From assembly GCA_964607765.1 (NCBI GenBank), contig CAZSNT010000065.1:1-48743 (forward strand): a DNA stretch of 48,743 nt, written 5' to 3'. The stretch is from CAZSNT01 sp964607765 (GTDB lineage Bacteria; Verrucomicrobiota; Lentisphaeria; Oligosphaerales; JABHEG01). Within the stretch, counting starts at the first letter, position 1. Each line of letters starts with the position of its first letter. The notes beneath the pieces were generated by a model. That model saw nothing but the letters and a program-made list of their open reading frames with translations, ran no database searches and had not been told where the DNA came from. Made by a program: the position numbers and the translations under genes. Positions 34,666-42,465 of the stretch are shown piece by piece.

Positions 34666-34851
34666 TGTGGCTCCCCTTCAGGGAGCAGAACATACCGATG
34701 TACAACGCCTTTCTGGGGTTGCACCCCAGGCTGTGATGTGTGTCCCCTTTGGGGACGGGGTCGCTGAAGGCGACCAACGTGTCAGCCTAGGGTAACACCC
34801 TAGGAACCAAAGCAATGCAAAACAGCCATTGCTCCCTAAAGGGGAGCTACA
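34666..34851. mobile_element. 186-bp hairpin-cluster element with terminal inverted repeats
   Basis: The ends are 22-bp inverted repeats that match at 20 positions (34666-34687 against 34830-34851). Each is itself a hairpin with stem GCTCCC/GGGAGC. Between them stand four more perfect stems: CTGGGGT-TGC-ACCCCAG (34713-34729), GTCCCC-TTT-GGGGAC (34742-34756), GTCGC-TGAAG-GCGAC (34760-34774) and CCTAGGGT-AAC-ACCCTAGG (34786-34804). No protein is encoded. It has the form of a non-autonomous MITE/BIME-like genomic repeat. Confidence 0.65.
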
Positions 34852-34947
34852 CGGTTGACGCCTGTTGAGCAGATCCGGGACGTGGACGCACTCAGGACTG
34901 GTTCGTTCCCCACGTCTGGAGTCGACTCGCCTCTCGCATGCTGTTGT

Positions 34948-34980
34948 GTTTCTGAGACAATCCCCTACGTTTCTGAGACA
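34948..34980. repeat. two 12-bp direct repeats
   Basis: GTTTCTGAGACA occurs at 34948-34959 and again at 34969-34980, 21 bp apart. Such TGTCTCAGAAAC sequences can be ends of insertion elements, but no transposase is visible. Possibly debris of one. Confidence 0.4.
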
Positions 34981-35090
34981 CCCCCTGGGCGCCGGTTACC
35001 TGCAACGGCTTTTCTTCGCTCAACTCGACCCCTGACCAACGTCGCCTGCTACGCGCCTCCTGCTGATCCCCAGCCCTCGAACCACGCCTG

Positions 35091-35148
35091 CATGTCCGGA
35101 AAACGGGCACACCGGCAACGCGTGCTCAGAAGCAGTTTTCCGGACATG
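35091..35148. repeat. perfect 14-bp inverted repeat with 30-bp spacer
   Basis: CATGTCCGGAAAAC (35091-35104) and GTTTTCCGGACATG (35135-35148) are perfect inverted copies. The pair sits 84 bp upstream of the mraZ -35 box. It could be a regulator site, a stem-loop or the remains of a small mobile element. The centre shows no gene. Confidence 0.6.
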
Positions 35149-35231
35149 ACCACGCCGCCGCGCGTATGTGAATGCGTGCGCGATTTTGAGATCGAGAGCA
35201 CCTGCCCCCCTTTTTTTTTGCCTCCCACCAT

Positions 35232-35260
35232 TTGACCTCTTCAGGGACTGATGATACCCT
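35232..35260 (+). promoter_or_regulatory. candidate mraZ/dcw promoter
   Basis: TTGACC (35232-35237), a 17-bp spacer and TACCCT (35255-35260) stand 56 bp before the mraZ start. The -35 box is good and the -10 box weak, as expected for a regulated promoter. Confidence 0.45.
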
Positions 35261-35262
35261 TG

Positions 35263-35308
35263 TAGGGAGAGATAGGACCACTTTAGACGTCCTTAGGGCG
35301 ATTTAGGA
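35263..35308 (+). promoter_or_regulatory. probable MraZ operator: five phased TAG(G) repeats
   Basis: The tetramer TAGG (TAGA in the third) recurs at 35263, 35273, 35284, 35294 and 35304, that is every 10-11 bp, between the -10 box and the mraZ start. Known MraZ operators are direct TGGGN-type repeats with 10-bp spacing just upstream of mraZ. This array has the same position and period with a changed core. The last repeat overlaps the mraZ ribosome site (AGGAGA). Confidence 0.65.
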
Positions 35309-35315
35309 GAGACTG

Positions 35316-35795
35316 GTGAACGCCGTTCCGCAGGACAGGGGGCTGGTCCGCTTCTTCGGCAGGCATGACTATGCCGTCGATGCGCAGCGCCGTTTCCCCC
35401 TGCCCAAATCCTGGCGGGACAGCGAGCCGGCCCGGAACGAGTTCATCCTCATGCCCGGTCCGCATCGGACGCTGCAGCTCGTCCCCACAGACCTGTTCGG
35501 GGAGTTGGTGCAGAATCTCCACCGCAAGGTCCTGTTCGAGAACGATCGCGACTACCTGACCTACGGGAGCCTGGGCGCCTTCACCGACAAGGTGTCCTGT
35601 GACCGCCAGGGCCGCATCGCCCTGTCGAAGGATCTGATGGAGATGGCGGAAATCACGGATCGCGTCGTGCTTGTGGGTGCGATTGAGCGCGTACAGATCT
35701 GGGAACCGAACGCTTGGCAGAGAGAGTGCATGAGGCCCCGGGAGTGGCTTCATGCCTTTGAGCAAATCGCCGCGAGGACGAACGAGAGTAACTGA
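35316..35795 (+). CDS. mraZ: MraZ transcriptional regulator
   Basis: A 159-residue protein with two SpoVT/AbrB-like MraZ domains. The first is degenerate (DAQRRFPLPKSW). The second has the typical DRQGRIALSKDLMEMAEI and VVLVGAIERVQIW. MraZ forms ring-shaped oligomers and represses its own dcw operon. The GTG start is preceded by AGGAGA 5 bp upstream. It is the first gene of the dcw run, which fits most bacteria. The phased TAGG repeats upstream are its likely binding site. Confidence 0.92.
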   Translation: MNAVPQDRGLVRFFGRHDYAVDAQRRFPLPKSWRDSEPARNEFILMPGPHRTLQLVPTDLFGELVQNLHRKVLFENDRDYLTYGSLGAFTDKVSCDRQGRIALSKDLMEMAEITDRVVLVGAIERVQIWEPNAWQRECMRPREWLHAFEQIAARTNESN

Positions 35796-35882
35796 CGGCC
35801 GGACCATCCCGGCTGCAGCGACAAAGGTCGCTGACCGGGAGCAGTTCACTCGCCCGCCTCCGGCAGCACCTCGTATCCGGAC

Positions 35883-36848
35883 TTGTGGACACCGTTGACG
35901 TCATTCCCGCACATTCCAGTAATGGCCGAGGAAGTTGTGGACTCCCTCAGCGCCGCGTCGGGAACACGCTTCGTGGACGGTACGCTCGGATTGGGCGGTC
36001 ATGCCGAGATGCTGCTGGACCGCCTCCCTGATGCGACGTTGCTGGGAATCGACCGTGACGATCAGGCTCTCGCAGCGGCGCGGACGCGGCTTGAGCGGTT
36101 TGGTGAACGATGTCATCTGGCCCGCGGCTCCTTTTCACAGATGGCTCAGTACGCGAAGAAGATCGGTTGGCGAGGCGTTGACGGCGTGCTGCTGGATCTG
36201 GGAATTTCATCGTTGCAGTTGGATGATCCACGCCGGGGTTTTGCGTTCCGCAACGACGGTCCCCTGGACATGCGCATGGATCGGCGTGCGGAGCTGACGG
36301 CTGCACGTCTGCTCAACACCGCGTCGGAACAGGCTCTGACCCGGATATTCCGCGAATACGGCGAAGAACGCCGCGGCCGGCGGCTGGCCCAAGCCATTGT
36401 GGAACGCCGAAGTTCCAAGCTTTGGGAGCGCACGGCCGAACTGAAAGATCTGGTCGATCAGGTATTGGGCAGGGGTCGCCGAAGCCTGCCGCCGGCAACC
36501 AAGTGCTTCCAGGCGTTGCGTATCGCAGTGAACACCGAGCTGGATGAACTCCCCGCCGGTTTGCGGGCGGCGGTGAATCTGCTGCGTAACGACGGCAGAC
36601 TGGCGGTCATCGCATTCCACTCGCTGGAGGACCGCATCGTCAAGAGGTTCATACGCGGAGAGGCCGCGACCTGCATCTGTCCACCGGGTTTTCCCGTGTG
36701 TACCTGCGGCAAGCGCCCGACGCTGGAGATCCTCACGCGCAAACCGCGACGACCGACCGCGACGGAAGTCGAAGACAACCGGCGCGCCGCATCCGCACGG
36801 CTGCGGGTGGCTCGTCGGATCAACCGACAGCAGAACGAACCGATATAA
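35883..36848 (+). CDS. rsmH: 16S rRNA (cytosine-1402-N4)-methyltransferase
   Basis: A 321-residue RsmH (MraW). It has the N-terminal HIPVMAEEVVDSL, the SAM-binding VDGTLGLGGHAEMLL, GIDRDDQAL, DGVLLDLGISSLQLDDPRRGF, and the C-terminal VIAFHSLEDRIVKRF and CTCGKRPTLEILTRKP. It methylates C1402 in the ribosomal decoding centre. The start is uncertain: TTG at 35883 or a second TTG at 35895; neither has a strong ribosome site, while HIPVM lies close to both. 87 bp after mraZ. Confidence 0.95.
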   Translation: MWTPLTSFPHIPVMAEEVVDSLSAASGTRFVDGTLGLGGHAEMLLDRLPDATLLGIDRDDQALAAARTRLERFGERCHLARGSFSQMAQYAKKIGWRGVDGVLLDLGISSLQLDDPRRGFAFRNDGPLDMRMDRRAELTAARLLNTASEQALTRIFREYGEERRGRRLAQAIVERRSSKLWERTAELKDLVDQVLGRGRRSLPPATKCFQALRIAVNTELDELPAGLRAAVNLLRNDGRLAVIAFHSLEDRIVKRFIRGEAATCICPPGFPVCTCGKRPTLEILTRKPRRPTATEVEDNRRAASARLRVARRINRQQNEPI

Positions 36849-36867
36849 GAGCTAAGGAGCGCACCGC

Positions 36868-37263
36868 ATGCGCACGCCGAACCACAGCCGAAAGTACCGA
36901 CGCTACCAGCCGTGCAACGTCGATTTCGGCCTGGCAACAAGTCGTTTCCGCTGGAGCTGTGTCGCCTTCCTCCTCTTCGTCATGGTCACAGCCCTGGCGT
37001 TTGTCTGGTGCCGCAGTTCCCGGGATCGGACCGGCCGCACTGTGCAGCGGTTGCGGCGGCAGTTTTCACTGAAAGCGAAAGAGGCGGAGAACCTCCGCAT
37101 GGAATTGGAGAAATACCGGGGCGGCAGCTACATCCTCCGCGAAGTGAATCGCCTGGGGTTGGGGCTGCGCCCTGCGGACCCGCAACAGGTCCGCAGATTG
37201 GAGTTCCGCCCGCCCCTGTCCCCTGACGAGTGGCGGACCGACCGGGTTGTCGCGCAGAACTGA
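36868..37263 (+). CDS. ftsL: FtsL-like cell-division membrane protein
   Basis: 131 residues: a basic N-terminus, one membrane helix (CVAFLLFVMVTALAFVWC, about 31-48) and a short coiled-coil-like stretch (FSLKAKEAENLRMELEKYR). This bitopic layout and its place between rsmH and ftsI identify FtsL, although sequence identity in this family is always low. AAGGAG lies 8 bp before the ATG. It belongs to the divisome, linking FtsQ/FtsB-type proteins to the FtsI synthase. Confidence 0.75.
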   Translation: MRTPNHSRKYRRYQPCNVDFGLATSRFRWSCVAFLLFVMVTALAFVWCRSSRDRTGRTVQRLRRQFSLKAKEAENLRMELEKYRGGSYILREVNRLGLGLRPADPQQVRRLEFRPPLSPDEWRTDRVVAQN

Positions 37264-37271
37264 GTGCCGAT

Positions 37272-37308
37272 CACTGACTGCCGGCCCGCCAGTGGCCGGC
37301 AGTCAGTG
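37272..37308 (+). other. 14-bp perfect hairpin between ftsL and ftsI
   Basis: CACTGACTGCCGGC (37272-37285) pairs perfectly with GCCGGCAGTCAGTG (37295-37308) around a 9-base loop. There is no T-run. A third partial copy, TGACTGCCGGC, follows at about 37326. It may act as an mRNA-stability stem or attenuate ftsI expression; it could also be a REP-type repeat. Confidence 0.65.
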
Positions 37309-37360
37309 CATCCTCACGCGGTGCGTGACTGCCGGCTGGTCCAAGCAGAGAAGCAGCGCG

Positions 37361-39133
37361 ATGCAACGACAGTTCTACATCGTCCGAATGACAGGAGTTC
37401 TGCTGGCGGTCGTGGTCGCATACGCAGCGCTCTGCCGGCATCTGTATCAGCTCCAGGTGCTGCGTCATGACGAACTGCATGAAAAGGCGCGGCGCAAGTA
37501 CACCGCGTGCCGGACCGAATCCGGCCAGCGCGGCAGAATCTACGACGTTGCCGGACACCTGCTGGCCGGCAACATGCCCTGTAAAGAGATCCTGGCCGAA
37601 CCCCGGCGGTTCAAGAGCGATCCTGACGACATCATCGCGGCCCTGAGTGAGGAACTCGCCGTGGATCGCCGGCTGTTGCAGCAGCGTTTCGCACTCACTC
37701 AGCGCAAAGGGCGCGCTCCGGTGGAAGTCGTGGTCAAGCACGCTGCTGACCTGGACCAGGCCAACCGCGTCGCCGGCTACCATTTCCGCGGCGTCCGTCT
37801 GGTGGACACCTACAGGCGGTTCTATCCAAAGGGCTCGCTCCTGGCCAACGTACTCGGCTTCCTCGACTCCTCGGGCAAAGGTGCAAGCGGCGTCGAGCAG
37901 TGGCTGGACCCCGATATGCAGCCCACTGCAGGGCAGGCTGTTTTTGAGCGTGACAGGAAAGGCATGCAGATCCAGACCGGCGAGTTCTCCCGTCGCGAAG
38001 CGCGCAACGGCGCCGACGTCTACCTGACGGTGCGCGAGCCGCTGCAGCAGATCATGGAGGACGAACTCGCGCACCTGGCGGAGACGTTCGCGCCCAAGGC
38101 GGCCTACGCGGTCATGGCCGCCCCGGGAACGGGCGCGATTCTCGCCTTGGCGCAATGGCCGACTTTCAATCCGAACGACCGAACGCGGATGACGCCCACC
38201 CATTGGCGCAACAGAATCCTCACCGACGGTTTCGAGCCCGGCTCCATCATGAAGCCATTGGCCATCGCGGGGGCGCTGGACTACAACGTGATGACGCTTG
38301 ACAACACGTTCGACTGTGAGCGCGGGTACTGGGTCTACTGCCGACGTCCCCTGCGTGACTGCCATGCGTACGATGACCTGACAGGCTGGGAGATCCTGCA
38401 AAAGTCCAGCAACATCGGCGTAGCCAAGATCGCACTGGCCATGGGAGAGAGCCGCCTGTTCCAGACATTGACGCGATTCGGCTTCGGTGAACGCACCGAG
38501 GTCGGCTTCCCCCAGGAGGCATCGGGCATTTTCAGAGGCCTGACCAAATGGGACGGCCTGTCCATCACGCGGTTCCCGATCGGGCAGGGCATCCTGGCCA
38601 CGCCGCTGCAGCTCGTGCAGGCGTACTGCGCCTTGGCCAACGACGGGCTCATGATGCAACTGCGCATGGTCGACCGGATCCAGGGAAGCACTCCGGAGGA
38701 GACACAGCACTTCCCTCCATGCGTGCGACGCCGAGCCGTGCGCCCGCATGCCGCCCGCGAGGTCACGCAGGCTCTCAAGCTGGTGACCACCGAGGAAGGG
38801 ACCGCGCCAAGAGCCGCCGTGGACGGCCACGAAGTCGCGGGCAAGACAGGTACAGCGCAGAAAGTCGAGCGTTACCAGGTCGACGGCCAGTGGAAAGGGC
38901 ACTACGTGAATCGGTACGTGTCGAGTTTCATCGGCTTCGTGCCAGCTGATGATCCAGCCTTTGTCCTGCTGGTGGTCGCGGATGAGCCAAGCCGAGGCGG
39001 ACACTACGGCGGCACGGTTGCCGCCCCGAGCTTCAGCAGGATAGCGGAGAGGTCGCTGAGGTACCTGCAGGTAGCGCCCAGCGCGCCGAGCATCGTCAGT
39101 GCGCCGACTGACCGCCTGGACGCCCAGCTCTAG
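37361..39133 (+). CDS. ftsI: FtsI / PBP3 peptidoglycan transpeptidase
   Basis: About 590 residues. An N-terminal membrane helix (11-26), the PBP dimerisation domain (RGRIYDVAGHLLAG) and a class B transpeptidase domain with all three penicillin-binding motifs: SIMK (Ser295, in EPGSIMKP), SSN (349-351) and KTG (495-497). It cross-links septal peptidoglycan and is the beta-lactam target. No PASTA domain is present. ATG 37361 starts just before the membrane helix; longer frames to 37247 run through the hairpin and into ftsL. In place between ftsL and murE. Confidence 0.95.
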   Translation: MQRQFYIVRMTGVLLAVVVAYAALCRHLYQLQVLRHDELHEKARRKYTACRTESGQRGRIYDVAGHLLAGNMPCKEILAEPRRFKSDPDDIIAALSEELAVDRRLLQQRFALTQRKGRAPVEVVVKHAADLDQANRVAGYHFRGVRLVDTYRRFYPKGSLLANVLGFLDSSGKGASGVEQWLDPDMQPTAGQAVFERDRKGMQIQTGEFSRREARNGADVYLTVREPLQQIMEDELAHLAETFAPKAAYAVMAAPGTGAILALAQWPTFNPNDRTRMTPTHWRNRILTDGFEPGSIMKPLAIAGALDYNVMTLDNTFDCERGYWVYCRRPLRDCHAYDDLTGWEILQKSSNIGVAKIALAMGESRLFQTLTRFGFGERTEVGFPQEASGIFRGLTKWDGLSITRFPIGQGILATPLQLVQAYCALANDGLMMQLRMVDRIQGSTPEETQHFPPCVRRRAVRPHAAREVTQALKLVTTEEGTAPRAAVDGHEVAGKTGTAQKVERYQVDGQWKGHYVNRYVSSFIGFVPADDPAFVLLVVADEPSRGGHYGGTVAAPSFSRIAERSLRYLQVAPSAPSIVSAPTDRLDAQL

Positions 39134-39151
39134 GCGCCTCTGAACAGAAAA

Positions 39152-40732
39152 GTGCAGCACATGCGGGCGACCACGCCAAGACACATCAACGAGTTCCTGG
39201 CGCACATCGAGCCGCTGTGCCTGTCCCGGACTGAATCCGGCGACGCGTTGATCACAGCCGTCACAACCGATTCGCGCAGCGTCCGCCCCGGGGCGATCTT
39301 CTGCGCCATTCCCGGTTCCCGCGATGACGGTGCGCACTACGTTGACGCAGCCCTCCGCGCCGGCGCGGCGGCCGTGGTCAGCCAAACGCCCGTGCCTCTG
39401 CCGCCGGGCATGCCGCATGCACTTGTTACGGACGCGTACGCGGCAGCGGGCAGGCTCGCGGAAGTCATGCTCGGGTTCCCCGCTCGAGCCCTGCGTCTGT
39501 ACGGTGTCACCGGCACAAACGGCAAGACCACCTGCGCATTCCTGTTGCGCGCCATTCTCAGCCGCAGCGGAGCCAAGCCCGGCATGATCGGCACCATCCA
39601 CCACGCCGTCGGCCGGGACGAGCAACCCGCAGCGCGGACTACGCCGCCCCCGGTCCGTTTCCAGCAGCTCCTCCGTCAGATGGTGGACAGCGGTCTCGAC
39701 ACTGCTGTCATAGAGGCATCCAGCCATGCCCTCCAGCAACGTCGCATGGGCACGGCGAAGTTCGCTGCCGCGCTCTTCACGAACCTGACCCACGACCATC
39801 TCGACTACCACGGCACGTTCGAGCACTACTACCAGGCCAAGAAACGCCTCTTCAGCGAGTACCTGGCCCGGAACGCCACGGCGGTAATCAACGGAGACGA
39901 TGAGTACGGGGTCCGCCTGGTCAGCGAACTGAGCGATGAGAAGCTGCCCGTGCAGACCTGCGCCTTCGGCCACGGTCCCGAAGCGACGGCCCGCATTACC
40001 CACACGCAGCTGGACTGGACCGGGTGCCGCTTCGACCTGACCTGCCCCCGGTATGCGCTGCCCCAGCAGTTGGAATCCCCGTTGATCGGGCAGCACAACG
40101 TGGCCAACGTGGCCGGGGCCGTCGTGCTGGCAGCCAGCCAGGGCCTGCCGCCGTCGGTGATCCGTGACGCCGTCGCCAGTTTCCACGGCGCTCCCGGACG
40201 ACTGCAACCCATCCGATGCCCTGCCGGCTTCACTGCCTTTGTCGACTACGCCCACACCGATGATGCCCTGCGCCACGTCCTGCAGGCACTGCGCCAACTC
40301 GAGCCCAACCGAATCCTGACAGTATTCGGGTGCGGCGGCGACCGTGATGCTGCCAAGAGGCCGCTGATGGGCAAGGTTGCCAGTGCCCTCTCCGACCGTG
40401 TCTATGTGACCAGCGACAATCCACGATCCGAGGAGCCGCTGCGGATCATCGAACAGATAGCTGCCGGGATTGCGCCGGCCGCCGAGTGTCGCCGAATCCC
40501 TGACCGACGGGAAGCGATCAGACAGGCAATCACAGACGCCCGCCGCGGCGATGTGGTACTGATTGCGGGCAAAGGCCACGAGACATACCAGGAACAGAAA
40601 GGACAACACACACCGTTCGATGATGTTCTCGAAGTACGTGCAGCCATGACGAACCTGGGCCTCGAGCCCGAGTCCGGGAATGCGTCTGCATCTGAACCGG
40701 GACCGGTTGCTGTCAGCAGTGCCGTTCCCTAA
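39152..40732 (+). CDS. murE: MurE, UDP-MurNAc-tripeptide synthetase (meso-DAP type)
   Basis: A 526-residue Mur ligase. It has TTDSRSVRPGAIFCAIPG at the N-terminus, the ATP site GVTGTNGKTT (118-127), LTHDHLDYHGTFEHYYQAKK with the carbamylated-lysine region, and VDYAHTDDALRHVLQALR. The amino-acid-specificity loop reads SDNPRSEEP, the DNPR form of enzymes that add meso-diaminopimelate. The organism therefore makes DAP-type peptidoglycan. The start is GTG 39152 or ATG 39161; both have weak ribosome sites. The dcw run stops here; murF, mraY and others do not follow. Confidence 0.95.
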   Translation: MQHMRATTPRHINEFLAHIEPLCLSRTESGDALITAVTTDSRSVRPGAIFCAIPGSRDDGAHYVDAALRAGAAAVVSQTPVPLPPGMPHALVTDAYAAAGRLAEVMLGFPARALRLYGVTGTNGKTTCAFLLRAILSRSGAKPGMIGTIHHAVGRDEQPAARTTPPPVRFQQLLRQMVDSGLDTAVIEASSHALQQRRMGTAKFAAALFTNLTHDHLDYHGTFEHYYQAKKRLFSEYLARNATAVINGDDEYGVRLVSELSDEKLPVQTCAFGHGPEATARITHTQLDWTGCRFDLTCPRYALPQQLESPLIGQHNVANVAGAVVLAASQGLPPSVIRDAVASFHGAPGRLQPIRCPAGFTAFVDYAHTDDALRHVLQALRQLEPNRILTVFGCGGDRDAAKRPLMGKVASALSDRVYVTSDNPRSEEPLRIIEQIAAGIAPAAECRRIPDRREAIRQAITDARRGDVVLIAGKGHETYQEQKGQHTPFDDVLEVRAAMTNLGLEPESGNASASEPGPVAVSSAVP

Positions 40733-40754
40733 CACGGAGGCTGTGTCGGTTGCT

Positions 40755-41303
40755 ATGATGTTACGAGAAATCCCCAGAGTAGCGCCAACCCAAGTGCAAC
40801 TGGACAACGGCCGGGCTGTGACCGTCCGACCGATCACCACAGACGACGGAGAAGCCTTGAGCGAGCTCTATGAGCGCATTGCACCCACACCAGACCGGAC
40901 CCCGGATCGACTGGCGGAGAACCGCGAAGAAGCCATGAGACGGGCAGCGTTCGCATTCGATCCCTTCTCGGTCTGCCTGGTCATGGTCGGAGACGACGAC
41001 GACATCGTAGGCTACGCCTACTACAAATGGCGCAACGAGAACAGCCAGACCGGAGGGTTCGGCATCTGCGCCCGCAACGATTACCGGGAAGTCGGCGCGG
41101 GCCGCGTGCTGATGGACAGACTCCTGGGCGTAGCCAGGAACATGGGGCCGGAGTATATGCGCCTGGCGGTCCCCAAACGAAACGACGCGGCTGTGAAGCT
41201 CTACCGCAGAATGGGCTTCCATGTCGTCAGCGAAGGGATGCGCCCCACGGCGGAGACCTTCACGGCAGAGCCGCACTACTGGATGGAGCGGGCGGTGCGT
41301 TGA
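40755..41303 (+). CDS. GNAT-family N-acetyltransferase
   Basis: About 182 residues. Residues ~20-170 are a GNAT fold: an N-terminal VTVRPITTDDGEALSELYERI, the central strand VGYAYYKWRN, the acetyl-CoA loop REVGAGRVLMDRLL (R/Q-x-x-G-x-G form) and NDAAVKLYRRMGFHVV at the end. A GGAGG lies 14 bp before ATG 40755, which is long, so the start is uncertain (an in-frame GTG at 40743 is possible). It follows murE by 22 bp, perhaps in the same transcript. Substrate unknown. Confidence 0.85.
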   Translation: MMLREIPRVAPTQVQLDNGRAVTVRPITTDDGEALSELYERIAPTPDRTPDRLAENREEAMRRAAFAFDPFSVCLVMVGDDDDIVGYAYYKWRNENSQTGGFGICARNDYREVGAGRVLMDRLLGVARNMGPEYMRLAVPKRNDAAVKLYRRMGFHVVSEGMRPTAETFTAEPHYWMERAVR

Positions 41304-41676
41304 GGCGCGGACAACCGCGTGCCGCAAGCCGACGCGGGACATCCCCTTGGGCGTCCCACACCGGACTCACGTGAGGAGGAACAGCGCGAGACGAACAAGG
41401 CACTGAGCCACAAAAGCCCAGACAGGCCGGACCCCAACGGCCGGAGGACTTGAGAACAATGTCATCAGTCTCGCATCGCAACGTCGAATGGATCTTGATC
41501 GAGCGGGGAACCGCGTGCACACAGACTTCCTCGAGCACGACACCCCCACAGCAGCCACGGAACGCCAGAGGCCCCGAATCGTCGACGGCAGCCGGACAAC
41601 CGGTTCCCCGATACGTCTGCCTGGACGCACACGTCGGCCTCGGCCGCTCACATCGGCAGTTCATGAGAAGCGCGGG
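41304..41676. other. gap without a supported gene
   Basis: This 373-bp gap lies between the ends of convergent genes. A 73-codon frame from ATG 41459 (MSSVSHRNVEWILIERG...) has a GGAGG 12 bp upstream but resembles nothing known and has atypical composition. I do not support it as a gene. No terminator hairpin was evident. Confidence 0.5.
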
Positions 41677-42465
41677 CTAACGCTGAGCCGCATACATCTG
41701 GGCCCAGCGGTCGATATTTCTGCACGCCTCTTCCATGCCGTCCTCGCCGTCAATACGAGGGCAGAACACGACCGCGCCCTTGTAACCGTGACGATGCAGC
41801 GCGCCCGCCCACTCGGCCTGGCCGCCATCGGCCAGGTCCTCGCCCAGCGCGGGGTCATAGTGGAAGCGGAACAGCTCCGTCCGGAAGTAGCACAGACGCA
41901 CCAGATCCTCCGGCTGCGCATCCGGCGCGAATTCGCCCGGCACAAGATCGACGGCCAGTCGGCAGGACGGGTGCATGACCTCATGCACGAGCGTGCCGGC
42001 GTATTCCCACGCTTTCGACGACGGATATGAGCGCGGGTACCGCACCTGGACACACACGGCAATCCGCTCTCTGTCCGCCACCGGCATCAGGCCGCGCAAG
42101 AGCCGAAGCCGCTCGGCGAAGTTCTCCTCGTACGTCGTGTCCCCGATCCGGTCCAGCCCCAACTCGAGCGTAACCGCCCGGACCCCCGATGCGCGACATC
42201 TGCCGATGATGTCCTGCAGACACGCAATCACATCGGATCTCCCGGCCGCCGGACTCTCGCCCAGGTAGCGGGTCACGTCCGAGGGCAACAGATCGTGAGC
42301 CAAAGACACCCTGAGACCGCAGTGGTCGGCCAACGCCAAAGCGGCAGGCTCGTCAACGACCAGGCCGGCAGGCAGTTCCACATCACGGACCACTTGCATG
42401 GAGCCAACCGCGTCCAACCAGGGACGCCACCGACTCTCATCGATGCTGACAGCGCACGTTATCAT
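41677..42465 (-). CDS. sugar-isomerase/endonuclease-IV-like TIM-barrel protein
   Basis: About 262 residues, beta/alpha pattern: CAVSIDESRWRPWLDAV, LRVSLAHDLLPSDVTRYLGE, VRAVTLELGLDRIG, IAVCVQVRYPRS, CRLAVDLVPGEF, GYKGAVVFCPRIDGEDG. This is the layout of the AP-endonuclease-2/xylose-isomerase-like family, but the metal ligands could not be assigned with confidence. ATG 42465 is preferred to TTG 42471. It overlaps the end of rsmE by 29 bp and is the last gene of an rdgB-rsmE operon. Function unknown. Confidence 0.6.
   Translation of the reverse strand: MITCAVSIDESRWRPWLDAVGSMQVVRDVELPAGLVVDEPAALALADHCGLRVSLAHDLLPSDVTRYLGESPAAGRSDVIACLQDIIGRCRASGVRAVTLELGLDRIGDTTYEENFAERLRLLRGLMPVADRERIAVCVQVRYPRSYPSSKAWEYAGTLVHEVMHPSCRLAVDLVPGEFAPDAQPEDLVRLCYFRTELFRFHYDPALGEDLADGGQAEWAGALHRHGYKGAVVFCPRIDGEDGMEEACRNIDRWAQMYAAQR

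Larger units (their letters stand above)
34579..35315. other. 737-bp gene-free zone rich in inverted repeats
   Basis: No reading frame here looks like a protein. The zone contains a 186-bp hairpin cluster with terminal inverted repeats (34666-34851), a pair of 12-bp direct repeats (34948-34980), a 14-bp inverted repeat (35091-35148) and the mraZ promoter and operator (35232-35308). Confidence 0.75.

Noticed and set aside
37271..40840. 1189-codon minus-strand frame opposite ftsI and murE
   Set aside because: Long only because of high GC; ftsI and murE on the other strand carry complete family motifs.
41450..41680. Small plus-strand frame of ~73 codons after the GNAT gene
   Set aside because: No similarity, long distance from its GGAGG site and composition unlike neighbours.
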